A stretch of DNA of 64,000 nt, taken from NCBI GenBank assembly GCA_965140395.1, contig OZ223206.1, positions 62,001 through 126,000 of the forward strand, read 5' to 3'. Under the pieces are notes generated by a model, which saw nothing but the letters and a program-made list of their open reading frames with translations, ran no database searches and had not been told where the DNA came from. The translations under genes were made by a program, and so were the position numbers. This document shows, piece by piece, positions 54,236 to 62,929 of the stretch. The DNA is from Parvibaculum sp002684405 (GTDB taxonomy: Bacteria > Pseudomonadota > Alphaproteobacteria > Parvibaculales > Parvibaculaceae). Every line of letters begins with the position of its first letter. Within the stretch, counting starts at the first letter, position 1.

Positions 54236-55309
54236 TCAGGACCCTGCGTTGAAGTCCACTTCGTTGACGAGCCTCAGCGCCTCGTCATGCAAGTCGGCGA
54301 TCACGGCAAGGTCGACCGTATCGGCCTTGAACTCGCCCCAGCTCGCTACCGTATCGGACCATGGAACGCCTGGTTTCACCGGATATTCGTAGTTGGACTG
54401 CGCATAGATTTCCTGGGCCTTGTCCCCGGAGAGGAATTCCAGCAGCGCCACGGCCTCTTCACGGTTGTCGGCACCCTCAAGTACCGTCGCTCCGGAAATA
54501 TTCACATGCGCGCCCGCGCCATTCTGGTCGGGAAAGATAATGTAGGCGGCTTCGGCCCATTTCCTCTGTTCGGGATCGGCCAGCATCTTGCCCATGTAGT
54601 AGGTGTTGCCGATCGCCAGATCGCACTGGCCTTCATAGATAGCTTTCACCTGGGCACGGTCATTGCCCTGGGGCCTGCGTGCGAGATTGGCCTTCACACC
54701 CCGCAGCCATTCTTTCGTCCGCTCTTCGCCATGTCGCGCAATCATGGCGGCGATCAGGCCCAGATTATAGGGATGGTCGCCGGGACGGATGCAGATCCGT
54801 CCTTTCCATTTTTCGTCGGCAAGCCCCTGATAGGTCGTCAGCTCCCCCTCCGGCACACGGTCCCTGGACGCATAAACGACACGAGCGCGCTGGGTAAGTC
54901 CCCACCATTTACCGTCTTCCTGACGATACTGCGCCGGAATATTGGCCGCGAGCGTGTCCGTCATGACGGGGGCCGCAAATCCAGCTTCCTGCACCTCCAC
55001 AAGGCGCGGCAGATCCGAGGTGAGGAACATGTCGGCGGGACCGGCCTCGCCTTCCGCCTTCAGCCGTTCGAGAAGCCCTGCCTTCGCGTAGACCATGTTG
55101 ACCTCGATACCGGTCTGCTCGGTAAAGGCCTCGAAGAGAGGTTCCATCAAATAGGGCTGGCGGTAGGAATAGACATCGACCTGCCCTGCTTCCTCCGCGG
55201 AGACGGAGCGAATTTCGCCCAGGAGAAAGCCCGCAGCCATCGCGGCTGTTCCGATCAGCAGAACGGCGAGACGGCGTTTGCGGCGGTGGCTTTTCATGTC
55301 GGCGTTCAT
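54236..55309 (-). CDS. fbpA: iron(III) ABC transporter substrate-binding protein
   Basis: Periplasmic ferric-ion binding protein, 357 residues. The ATG at 55309 has GAGG five bases upstream. A signal peptide (LAVLLIGTAAMAAGFLLGEIRSVSAEE) is followed by VDVYSYRQPYLMEPLFEAFTEQTGIEVNMVY and by RICIRPGDHPYNLGLIAAMIARHGEERTKEWL. The tyrosine pair in GNTYYMGKML matches the Tyr-Tyr iron ligands of FbpA-type proteins. First gene of the operon. Confidence 0.92.
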   Translation of the reverse strand: MNADMKSHRRKRRLAVLLIGTAAMAAGFLLGEIRSVSAEEAGQVDVYSYRQPYLMEPLFEAFTEQTGIEVNMVYAKAGLLERLKAEGEAGPADMFLTSDLPRLVEVQEAGFAAPVMTDTLAANIPAQYRQEDGKWWGLTQRARVVYASRDRVPEGELTTYQGLADEKWKGRICIRPGDHPYNLGLIAAMIARHGEERTKEWLRGVKANLARRPQGNDRAQVKAIYEGQCDLAIGNTYYMGKMLADPEQRKWAEAAYIIFPDQNGAGAHVNISGATVLEGADNREEAVALLEFLSGDKAQEIYAQSNYEYPVKPGVPWSDTVASWGEFKADTVDLAVIADLHDEALRLVNEVDFNAGS

Positions 55310-55575
55310 GGCATCCTCGGAAACTATGCAATTGCATCCTTTTTATTGCGGATCATTCTTAGTAACAAGAACAAAGGCAACATTCGGCCCGCTTCCGGGC
55401 CAGTTCCGACGGTGATACCCAAAAACAACAGTCAGATTTCTATTATCGGGTAATAACACTGTTACCCTTTTCTGAGACATATATCGGACCTAAATAGGTC
55501 GCATATATCGAAACAATATACGCGACCGGCCATTCCATGGCCGGTTCCGCAAGGGAACAAGGCGATTTCTCCCCG
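55310..55575. promoter_or_regulatory. regulatory region between fbpA and padR with several palindromes
   Basis: A 266-base AT-rich divergent region. It contains ATGCAATTGCAT (55326-55337, a perfect 12-bp palindrome 17 bases before the fbpA start) and GGGTAATAACACTGTTACCC (55448-55467, arms GGGTAA/TTACCC). CATATATCG is repeated at 55478-55486 and 55502-55510, flanking GACCTAAATAGGTC (55487-55500). The first is placed to control fbpA, the last group is nearer padR. Assignment to Fur/Irr/RirA or PadR is inference. Confidence 0.55.
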
Positions 55576-56133
55576 ATGCAGGTATCCACGCTTTGCCTGG
55601 GAGCGCTCATGCTGGGCGACTCCACCGGATATGAGATCAACAAGCTGTTCGAGGACGGCTTGTTCAGCCATTTCCTGGATGCGAGCTATGGCTCCATCTA
55701 TCCGGCCCTTACGCGCCTGACCGAGCAAGGCATGCTCACCTGCACCGCCGAAGCCCAGGACGGCAGACCCGACAAAAAGGTCTATTCGCTCACCGACCGC
55801 GGGAAGGAAGCGCTTCGCGAGGCGCTGATGTCCCCTGTGTCCCCCGACAAGCACCGCTCCGAGTTCATCTTTGCCTCCATCTTTGCCGCGATGCTTCCCG
55901 GCCAACGCGTCGCGGAACTGGTCGATGCGCAGCTTGCCAATTGCCGTGAAGACCTTGCCCGTATCGAAGACGCCCTCGCGTCCGATATCGATTGTTCATC
56001 CAAGCGCTTCGTCCTCGGCTACGGACAAGTCGTGATGAAGGCATCCATCGAATATCTCGAAAAACATCGACAAGACATCGAGGCAGCCGCCTCCCCCGAA
56101 ACAGCGCCGGACGGTGCGGGCATTCCGGCCTGA
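55576..56133 (+). CDS. PadR-family transcriptional regulator
   Basis: A 185-residue winged-helix regulator. Starting at 55576 the product begins MQVSTLCLGALMLGDSTGYEINKLFEDG, the family-typical beginning; the ATG at 55537 would add 13 residues. The wing is FSHFLDASYGSIYPALTRLTEQGMLTCTAEAQDGRPDKKVYSLTDRGKEAL, followed by a C-terminal coiled-coil dimerisation region. It precedes the RND pair by 33 bases in the same direction and is probably its repressor. Confidence 0.88.
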   Translation: MQVSTLCLGALMLGDSTGYEINKLFEDGLFSHFLDASYGSIYPALTRLTEQGMLTCTAEAQDGRPDKKVYSLTDRGKEALREALMSPVSPDKHRSEFIFASIFAAMLPGQRVAELVDAQLANCREDLARIEDALASDIDCSSKRFVLGYGQVVMKASIEYLEKHRQDIEAAASPETAPDGAGIPA

Positions 56134-56166
56134 ACCGGATAAGACATTCAGAAATCGGTTGGTTAC

Positions 56167-57252
56167 ATGAAACGCTCATACCTTATCGCCCTCATCATCG
56201 GCGCCGTCTTCATCGTCTGGATCGGTCTCGGCCTGATTTTCGGCAATGACGACTCGCAGACTGCACAAAAAGATGGCTCCGCGGGCGCACAGGAAGAACT
56301 GGTCGGTGTGCGCGTTATCAAACTGACGGCGCAACCCAAACGCACCTCGATCGTCATTCGCGGCCGGACGGAAGCAAAACGCGCCGTGAAGGTGCGCGCG
56401 GAAACGGCAGGCAACATTGCCGACCTGCCCGTTGAAAAAGGTCAGTTCGTGAAGAAAGGCGACACGCTCTGCAAAATCAGCGTGAACGCCCGTCAGGCCC
56501 GGCTCGATGAAGCCAGGGCGCTCGTGCAGCAGCGCCGCCTCGAATATGACGCCGCCCGCAAGCTCGCTGCCAAGGGCTATCGCTCGGAGACTCAGGCCGC
56601 AGGTACAAAGGCTGCCTATGACGCCTCCAAGGCACAGCTCAAACAGATGGAAGTCGAACTCGGCAATACCGATATCGTCGCGCCCTTCGACGGCATTTTC
56701 GACGACCGGGACGTGGAAATCGGCGACTTTCTCGCCATCGGCCAGCCCTGCGGCCTTATGGTCCAGCTCGATCCGCTGAAAGTGACCGGACAGGTCGCGG
56801 AAGACAAGGTGAGCAATCTCCAGGTCGGAACGACGGGCATGGCGCGCCTTGTCACCGGTGAGAAGGTGGAAGGCAAGATCATCTTCGTCGCCAAGACGGC
56901 GGACGCGGCCACGCGTACCTTCCGGGTCGAAATGGAAGTGCCCAACCCCGACCGCAAGATGCGCTCCGGCGTAACGGCGGAGATCGTGGTTCCGAGCCAG
57001 CCCGTCATGGCCCACCTTGTCCCCAGTTCGGTGATTTCGTTGAACGATCAGGGCGTCATCGGCGTGCGCACGGTGGACGACAATGATCGCGTGCAGTTCT
57101 ACGAGGCCCAGCTGGTGGACGACACACCGGAAGGTCTGTGGGTTTCCGGCCTGCCGGAAACGGTGCGGCTCATCACCGTCGGGCAGGACTATGTCACCAA
57201 GGGACAGAAGGTCCGAGTGGAACTCGATAGCAAGAGCGGAGCTTCATCGTGA
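56167..57252 (+). CDS. RND efflux periplasmic adaptor (membrane fusion protein)
   Basis: Adaptor of a tripartite RND pump, 361 residues. An N-terminal TM anchor (YLIALIIGAVFIVWIGLGLIF) is followed by the barrel-sandwich lipoyl halves (VRAETAGNIADLPVEKGQFVKKGDTLCKI and VAPFDGIFDDRDVEIGDFLAIGQPCGLMVQLDP), a short alpha-hairpin between them, and a beta-barrel domain. It starts 33 bases after padR and overlaps the pump gene by four bases (GTGA). No outer-membrane TolC-type gene is adjacent, although a porin-like gene follows the pump. Confidence 0.9.
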   Translation: MKRSYLIALIIGAVFIVWIGLGLIFGNDDSQTAQKDGSAGAQEELVGVRVIKLTAQPKRTSIVIRGRTEAKRAVKVRAETAGNIADLPVEKGQFVKKGDTLCKISVNARQARLDEARALVQQRRLEYDAARKLAAKGYRSETQAAGTKAAYDASKAQLKQMEVELGNTDIVAPFDGIFDDRDVEIGDFLAIGQPCGLMVQLDPLKVTGQVAEDKVSNLQVGTTGMARLVTGEKVEGKIIFVAKTADAATRTFRVEMEVPNPDRKMRSGVTAEIVVPSQPVMAHLVPSSVISLNDQGVIGVRTVDDNDRVQFYEAQLVDDTPEGLWVSGLPETVRLITVGQDYVTKGQKVRVELDSKSGASS

Positions 57253-60200
57253 ACCAGTTCATCGACGCGGCGCTCAATCGCTCGCGCACCGTCATCACGA
57301 CGCTTGTTCTGCTGATCCTCGCAGGCACGCTTGCCTATGTGACGATCCCCAAGGAAGCGGACCCGGATATTCCCATTCCGGTGTTCTTCGTTTCCATCAT
57401 CCACCAAGGCATTTCACCGGAGGATTCCGAACGCCTGCTCGTCCGCCCCATGGAGACCGAGCTACGCTCGCTGGAGGGACTGGATGAAATGGTGTCGACG
57501 TCCGCCCAGGGGTATGGCGGAATCCTGCTCAAGTTCGACGTGGACTTCGACAAGGAAGCCGCGTTGCAGGATGTGCGCGACAAGGTCGACCTCGCCAAGG
57601 CAAAGCTTCCCGACGACACGGAAGAGCCCGTCATCAACGAATTCAACACATCGTTGTTTCCGGTTCTGATCGTCACCCTGTCGGGCGATGTGCCCGAACG
57701 CACGCTCTACAATGCTGCGCGCAGCCTGAAAGATGAGATCGAAGGCGTGCCGACCGTGCTCTCCGCCGACCTGGTGGGCAACCGCGAGGAATTACTCGAG
57801 GTCGTTATCGATCCCGCAAAACTCGAGTCCTACAACATCTCGCAACAAGAGCTCATCAATGCGGTGGCTCTCAACAACCGACTCGTCGCGGCCGGTAACA
57901 TCGATACCGGTCAGGGCCGTTTCTCTGTGAAGGTGCCCGGCCTCTTCGAAACACGTAAAGACGTGCTGAACCTGCCGATCAAGGTGTCGGGCGAAGGTGT
58001 GGTAACGCTGTCTGACGTGGCCGATATCAGGCGGACCTTCAAGGATCCGGACAGTTATGCCCGGTTCAACGGCAAGCAGGCCATCGCTCTACAGATTACC
58101 AAGCGCATCGGCACCAACATCATCGACAACAACCAGCAGGTGCGGGACGTTGTCGCCAAGTTCACGAAGAACTGGCCCGGCGCCATCAAGGTGAATTTCT
58201 CGCTCGATGCGTCGGACTGGATCAATCGGTCCATCAGTTCGCTGCAGGCCTCGATCCTGCTTGCCATCGTGCTGGTGATGATCGTGGTGGTGGCCGCGCT
58301 CGGCTTGCGTTCCGGCCTGCTGGTCGGCTTTGCCATCCCGACCTCTTTCATGATCGGTTTCTTTTTCCTGCAAACAGCCGGTTACACCGTCAACATGATG
58401 GTGATGTTCGGGCTGCTGCTGGCGGTGGGCATGCTGGTCGACGGCGCCATCGTGGTCGTTGAATATGCCGACCGTAAAATGGCCGAGGGTATGCACCGGC
58501 AGGAGGCCTATGGCCTGGCGGCAAAACGCATGTTCTGGCCGATTGCTTCTTCCACGGCGACAACGCTCGCGGCTTTTCTGCCGCTTCTGCTCTGGCCGGG
58601 CGTCAGCGGCAAATTCATGTCCTACTTGCCGATTACGCTGATCGTCGTGTTGTCGGCCTCTCTTCTAACGGCCCTCATCTTTCTGCCCGTCGTCGGGTCG
58701 ATTTTCGGCAAAGCCGATGATGCGGACAGCGATACGCTGAAGATGTTGGCGGGGGCGGAGACCGGCGATATCCGAGGCCTGCCCGGCCTTACCGGCAAAT
58801 ATGTCCGGCTTCTGGACCGGCTGCTGCCGCATCCCGGCAAGGTCCTGCTTGCCACGATGTGCGTGCTGGTGGGGACAATCGTGCTCTACAGCATCTTCAA
58901 TCACGGCGTCGAGTTCTTCGTCGACACCGAGCCCGAACAGGCCACCGTGATGGTGAGCGCCCGCGGCAACCTCTCAGCGAAGGAAACGCTGCGATTGTCG
59001 CAGGGGGTAGAAAAGATCGTTCGTGATACGGACGGTGTGGACACGGTATTCACGACCGCAGGCCCGGGGCTTGGCGCGGGTGGACGACGGCCGGGAAGCG
59101 GCGGCGGCGGCGAAACGCCGAAAGACCTCATTGCCCAGTTGTTCGTCGAATTGAAGCCCTATGAGCAAAGGCGCAAGGGCGCGATCATTCTGCAGGAAAT
59201 CCGCGACAAGACCGCGAAGCTTGCCGGCATCAAGGTCGAGGTCCGCAAGCAGGAAAACGGCCCGCCGACCGGCAAGGACGTTCAGGTTCAGCTGACCGGG
59301 TCGAATTATGCCGACCTTGTCGAGGCTGCCGGAAAGGTACGCAAGCTGCTCGAAAACGATGTCGAAGGGCTGATCGACTTCGAAGACAGCCGTCCGCTGC
59401 CCGGTATCGAATGGGTTATGTCGGTGGACCGCGAGATGGCTGGCCGCTTCGGCACGGATGTAACTTCGGTCGGTTCTGTCATTCAGCTTGTTACCAACGG
59501 CATCCTCGTCGGGAAATACCGCCCGGACGATGCGCAGGATGAAGTCGACATCCGCGCACGCTTCCCGGAGCAATACCGGGTAATCGACCAGCTCGACCAG
59601 CTTCGCGTGCAAACACCGCAAGGTCAGGTGCCGCTCTCCAACTTCGTGAATCGCGAGGCGGAACCGCAGGTGACGACGATCGAACGCGTGGACGCTATGC
59701 GCCGCATCATGGTGAAGGCGAACACCGCCACGAACCCTGAAACGGGCGAGAAGGTTAACGTCAACGCCAAGGTTCTGGAAATCAGCCAGAAGCTGGAAGG
59801 GGTCGATTTGCCGCCCAGCGTACGTGTGGTTTTCCGCGGCGCAAACGAAGAGCAGCAGAAGTCGGCGGCGTTCCTTGGAAAGGCGATGATCGGTGCGCTG
59901 TTTCTGATGTTCATCATCCTGCTGACGCAGTTCAACAGCTTCTACCACTCATTCCTGACGCTCTCGACGGTTGTCCTGTCGACCGTGGGCGTGCTGCTCG
60001 GCATGCTTGTCACCGGGCAGCCCTTCTCCGTCATCATGACGGGCACGGGCATTCTGGCGCTGGCAGGTATTGTGGTGAACAATTCCATCGTGCTGATCGA
60101 TACCTACCAGCGCTTGCTGCATGACGGCATGGAGCCCGTTGAAGCGACACTGCGCACGGCAGGACAGCGCCTTCGGCCGATCATGCTGACGACGATCACG

Positions 60201-60503
60201 ACGATGTTCGGCCTGCTGCCCATGGCATTGCAGATCAACATCAACTTCTTCGGGGCCAATGGGTTGCCTGAAATCGAACTTGGCGGCCCGGTGGCGGCCT
60301 GGTGGGTGCAGCTTTCGACTGCCGTTATTTTCGGCCTCGGTTTTTCCACGCTCCTCACGCTCGTGCTGATTCCGATCCTTCTGGTGGCGCCCGATCACTG
60401 GCGTCAGCACCCGACCTGGCTCTGGCGGAAGATGAAGGAGCTCTTCCACAGGCTGATGGCGCGCATCCGGCCTGCAGGCGGGTCGCATCAGCCGGCGGAT
60501 TAG
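57249..60503 (+). CDS. RND efflux permease, GTG start
   Basis: Inner-membrane proton-driven pump subunit, 1084 residues with twelve TM segments. It has PKEADPDIPIPVFFVSIIHQGISPEDSERLLVRPMETELRSLEGLDEM at the front and the SecD/RND-type TM4 GLLLAVGMLVDGAIVVVEYADRKM. A Gly/Arg-rich insert (GLGAGGRRPGSGGGGETPKD, near residue 615) sits in the second periplasmic domain, and TM10 is GIVVNNSIVLIDTYQRLL. Against AcrB, Asp407 is kept but Asp408 is Gly and Lys940 is Gln. A downstream terminator ends the unit. Confidence 0.93.
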   Translation: MNQFIDAALNRSRTVITTLVLLILAGTLAYVTIPKEADPDIPIPVFFVSIIHQGISPEDSERLLVRPMETELRSLEGLDEMVSTSAQGYGGILLKFDVDFDKEAALQDVRDKVDLAKAKLPDDTEEPVINEFNTSLFPVLIVTLSGDVPERTLYNAARSLKDEIEGVPTVLSADLVGNREELLEVVIDPAKLESYNISQQELINAVALNNRLVAAGNIDTGQGRFSVKVPGLFETRKDVLNLPIKVSGEGVVTLSDVADIRRTFKDPDSYARFNGKQAIALQITKRIGTNIIDNNQQVRDVVAKFTKNWPGAIKVNFSLDASDWINRSISSLQASILLAIVLVMIVVVAALGLRSGLLVGFAIPTSFMIGFFFLQTAGYTVNMMVMFGLLLAVGMLVDGAIVVVEYADRKMAEGMHRQEAYGLAAKRMFWPIASSTATTLAAFLPLLLWPGVSGKFMSYLPITLIVVLSASLLTALIFLPVVGSIFGKADDADSDTLKMLAGAETGDIRGLPGLTGKYVRLLDRLLPHPGKVLLATMCVLVGTIVLYSIFNHGVEFFVDTEPEQATVMVSARGNLSAKETLRLSQGVEKIVRDTDGVDTVFTTAGPGLGAGGRRPGSGGGGETPKDLIAQLFVELKPYEQRRKGAIILQEIRDKTAKLAGIKVEVRKQENGPPTGKDVQVQLTGSNYADLVEAAGKVRKLLENDVEGLIDFEDSRPLPGIEWVMSVDREMAGRFGTDVTSVGSVIQLVTNGILVGKYRPDDAQDEVDIRARFPEQYRVIDQLDQLRVQTPQGQVPLSNFVNREAEPQVTTIERVDAMRRIMVKANTATNPETGEKVNVNAKVLEISQKLEGVDLPPSVRVVFRGANEEQQKSAAFLGKAMIGALFLMFIILLTQFNSFYHSFLTLSTVVLSTVGVLLGMLVTGQPFSVIMTGTGILALAGIVVNNSIVLIDTYQRLLHDGMEPVEATLRTAGQRLRPIMLTTITTMFGLLPMALQININFFGANGLPEIELGGPVAAWWVQLSTAVIFGLGFSTLLTLVLIPILLVAPDHWRQHPTWLWRKMKELFHRLMARIRPAGGSHQPAD

Positions 60504-60526
60504 GGAAGTCAGGCCAACACACACGA

Positions 60527-60557
60527 AAAGGCGGGTCTTGACCCGCCTTTTCTCACT
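60527..60557 (+). terminator. intrinsic terminator after RND pump
   Basis: AAAAGGCGGGTC (60527-60538) pairs with GACCCGCCTTTT (60541-60552) across a two-base loop, with CTCACTTTT following. It is 24 bases after the pump stop. Confidence 0.85.
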
Positions 60558-60610
60558 TTTAGGATCATATCGGAGCAGGTGGGCGCCGAAATAAGGACAG
60601 AGAAGCCCTT

Positions 60611-61864
60611 TTGACTTGCAAGACCATCCTGGCAGCCGCGGTCGGCATTGTGACATGCGCCATTGCCGGGGCAGTCCATGCCAGTTCCATCCAGCCCTCC
60701 GGCGAAGGCGACAATCCGGGCATTTCACCGGAAGCGCGAGCGCCTGCTATGTCTCAGCCAGACAGCACGGAACCGGGCACCTCATTTCACCTTGGCGGCG
60801 CTATCAGGGCGAATGCCTTTCGCAAGAGCTGGGAAAACGCGCAAAAGCGCCGAAAACTCTCCAGGAATGTGCGGCTGGACGCGGTCATGCTCGACCTCGA
60901 CTTCCTGTCGGGGCGATGGGACGGCTCGGCGCAATATCGCGTCTATTACTATAGCGATACCGACAGGACGACCCATTTTCCCCACCATGCATGGGTCGGA
61001 TACCGGCTGGACGACCGACAGAGGATTCAGGCGGGTATCCAGAAAGTGCCTTTCGGCCTGCTTCCCTTCGCATCCAACAACTTCTTTTTCTCCCTCGCCT
61101 TCTACGCAGGCCTTGAAGACGACTACGACGCGGGGATCAGCTACCGACGACGACAAGCCGGATGGGTGTTCGACGCTTCCTATTTTCCAGCGGACGAGGG
61201 AAGCTGGGGCGGCAACAGCAACGACAGTGCGCGTTATTCCTACGATATCGTCTCCGATGGTGTCCGAGAGAACAGCGAACGGCATCAGTTTAATCTGCGG
61301 TTCGCTCGAGAGTTCGCGTTCGACAATGGCATCCATGGCGAAGCCGGTCTGTCGTTGCAATACGGCCTGTTGCCGAATGGCATTACCGGGCGGAACGGGC
61401 ATCAGGACGCGGAAGCCGTTCACACCAATCTTCGCTATGGAAACTGGAACCTTAAAGCGGAGGCCATCCGCTACCGCTATGACGTAGAAAATCCGGCATA
61501 CCAGGATGACAGATATGTCGTGATGGGCGCCTACGACTTCCCCTATCACGTCGCGGCAAGCGGCCAGATATATGTCGCCAGTCTCAGCCATAGCTGGGAC
61601 ATCCCGGGGAATTTTCTCAACAGCATCACCGTCTATAGCGACTACAGCTATTTTCTGAAGACCGAAAGCGGCTATTCGGACAGCCAGCAACAGGTGTTCG
61701 GCGCCGGGTTCGACTTCGATGGCCCGCTCTATGTCACAACCGACATCGCGCTCGGTCAGAACAACGCCTATATCGGTCCCGATTTCACCAATGCCCTGGC
61801 CGCGGGTAATCGGGACAGCGGCTGGTCGAGCCGCCTCAATCTCAACGTCGCGCTTTACTTCTAG
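60611..61864 (+). CDS. outer-membrane porin-like beta-barrel protein, TTG start
   Basis: A 417-residue exported protein. The TTG at 60611 follows AGAGAAG and starts a signal peptide (TCKTILAAAVGIVTCAIAGAVHA, cleavage near residue 24). The mature part has many alternating hydrophobic strands with aromatic ends (GSAQYRVYYYSDTD, WVFDASYFPA, GEAGLSLQYGLL, LYVTTDIALGQN) and a terminal NVALYF with Phe, typical of BAM substrates. A conserved KVPFGLLPFASNNFFFSLAFYAGLEDDYDAGISY block resembles porins of aromatic or alkane utilisation clusters. Its stop overlaps the convergent gene by four bases. Confidence 0.75.
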   Translation: MTCKTILAAAVGIVTCAIAGAVHASSIQPSGEGDNPGISPEARAPAMSQPDSTEPGTSFHLGGAIRANAFRKSWENAQKRRKLSRNVRLDAVMLDLDFLSGRWDGSAQYRVYYYSDTDRTTHFPHHAWVGYRLDDRQRIQAGIQKVPFGLLPFASNNFFFSLAFYAGLEDDYDAGISYRRRQAGWVFDASYFPADEGSWGGNSNDSARYSYDIVSDGVRENSERHQFNLRFAREFAFDNGIHGEAGLSLQYGLLPNGITGRNGHQDAEAVHTNLRYGNWNLKAEAIRYRYDVENPAYQDDRYVVMGAYDFPYHVAASGQIYVASLSHSWDIPGNFLNSITVYSDYSYFLKTESGYSDSQQQVFGAGFDFDGPLYVTTDIALGQNNAYIGPDFTNALAAGNRDSGWSSRLNLNVALYF

Positions 61865-62913
61865 GACCCGCCACCAGCCGGCCCCGGTGCATTCATCACG
61901 GTACGAAAGCCGAGATGGCTCGTGGGCAGATCCACTTCCTGAGGCTGGCGTGCGGCGGCGCGGTACCGCATGCAGTAGTTCGGCGCGCAAAGATAGGAGC
62001 CGCCCTTGATGACGTAACGTGCGACCGGCGCAGCGTCACCCCGTGCCCTGCCGTCGTTGAAATCGTCGGCAGGCGTATAGTCGTGGCGCGAGGCGTAGCG
62101 GCTCGACGTCCATTCCCAGGCATTGCCGATCATGTCGTACAGCCCCAATGCATTGGGCTTGTAGCAGCCCACAGGCGCCAGCCCGACGAACCCGTCATCT
62201 GCCTTGTTGATGACCGGGAAGATGCCCTGCCATGTGTTCGCCTCGACGGGCTGGCGGGAGGGATGCTGGTCGGGATGGCTTTCAGGATCCGCGGCGCGGG
62301 CCGCCCATTCCCATTGCTGTTCGGTGGGAAGGCTCCTCCCCTTCCAATCGGCATAGGCCAGAGCATCCTCATAAGCGAGATTCATGACCGGAAAGGAACC
62401 CCGCCCCTTAATATCGGTATCGGGCCCGCCCGGATGGCGCCAGTTCGCACCCAGCACGAATTGCCACCATTGGGAGATATCTCCCAGGCCATTCACACCG
62501 TTGGGCATGATGAAGACGACGGCGCCGGGCATGCGCATTTTCGGCGGCAGGTCAGGATGCATACGGGGGTCCGCGCCCCGCTCCGCCCTTGTTACATACC
62601 CTGTCGCGGCGACGAATTCGGCAAACTCGTCGTTTGTCACTTCGGTACGGTCCATCCAGAAGCCGGAAACGACGACGGATGTCGGCGGCCCTTCTTCCGG
62701 GTAAACCATTCCGCCCATGCGATACTCGCCTGCGGGCACATATGCCATCCCGGGATGAGAGCTGCCGGCGCCATTTTCATGCGGGCAGGACAAGGGCGCG
62801 CGCGCCGCCATCTGCGCCGTGCTCCATGCGCTCCCGAACCAGAGCGCGGCCAGGAGCAGCGACACGAGAGCCGTTCCTCCCGCCAGCCAGCCAAGCATCG
62901 CCGTCCTTGTCAT
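61861..62913 (-). CDS. formylglycine-generating enzyme (SUMF1 family), membrane-anchored
   Basis: Oxidises the active-site cysteine of sulfatases to formylglycine. The 350-residue product starts at 62913 with GGAG upstream. One N-terminal TM anchor (LAGGTALVSLLLAALWFGSAW) is followed by the FGE fold: FWMDRTEVTNDEFAEFV, FPVMNLAYEDALAYADWKGRSLPTEQQWEWAARA and GNAWEWTSSRY. Cys309 and Cys314 (CAPNYC) occupy the positions of the catalytic pair in human SUMF1 (C336/C341), so it should be a copper-dependent active enzyme. Adjacent to a sulfatase, its likely substrate. Confidence 0.92.
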   Translation of the reverse strand: MTRTAMLGWLAGGTALVSLLLAALWFGSAWSTAQMAARAPLSCPHENGAGSSHPGMAYVPAGEYRMGGMVYPEEGPPTSVVVSGFWMDRTEVTNDEFAEFVAATGYVTRAERGADPRMHPDLPPKMRMPGAVVFIMPNGVNGLGDISQWWQFVLGANWRHPGGPDTDIKGRGSFPVMNLAYEDALAYADWKGRSLPTEQQWEWAARAADPESHPDQHPSRQPVEANTWQGIFPVINKADDGFVGLAPVGCYKPNALGLYDMIGNAWEWTSSRYASRHDYTPADDFNDGRARGDAAPVARYVIKGGSYLCAPNYCMRYRAAARQPQEVDLPTSHLGFRTVMNAPGPAGGGS

Positions 62914-62929
62914 CTTCGCTCCGGAAATT

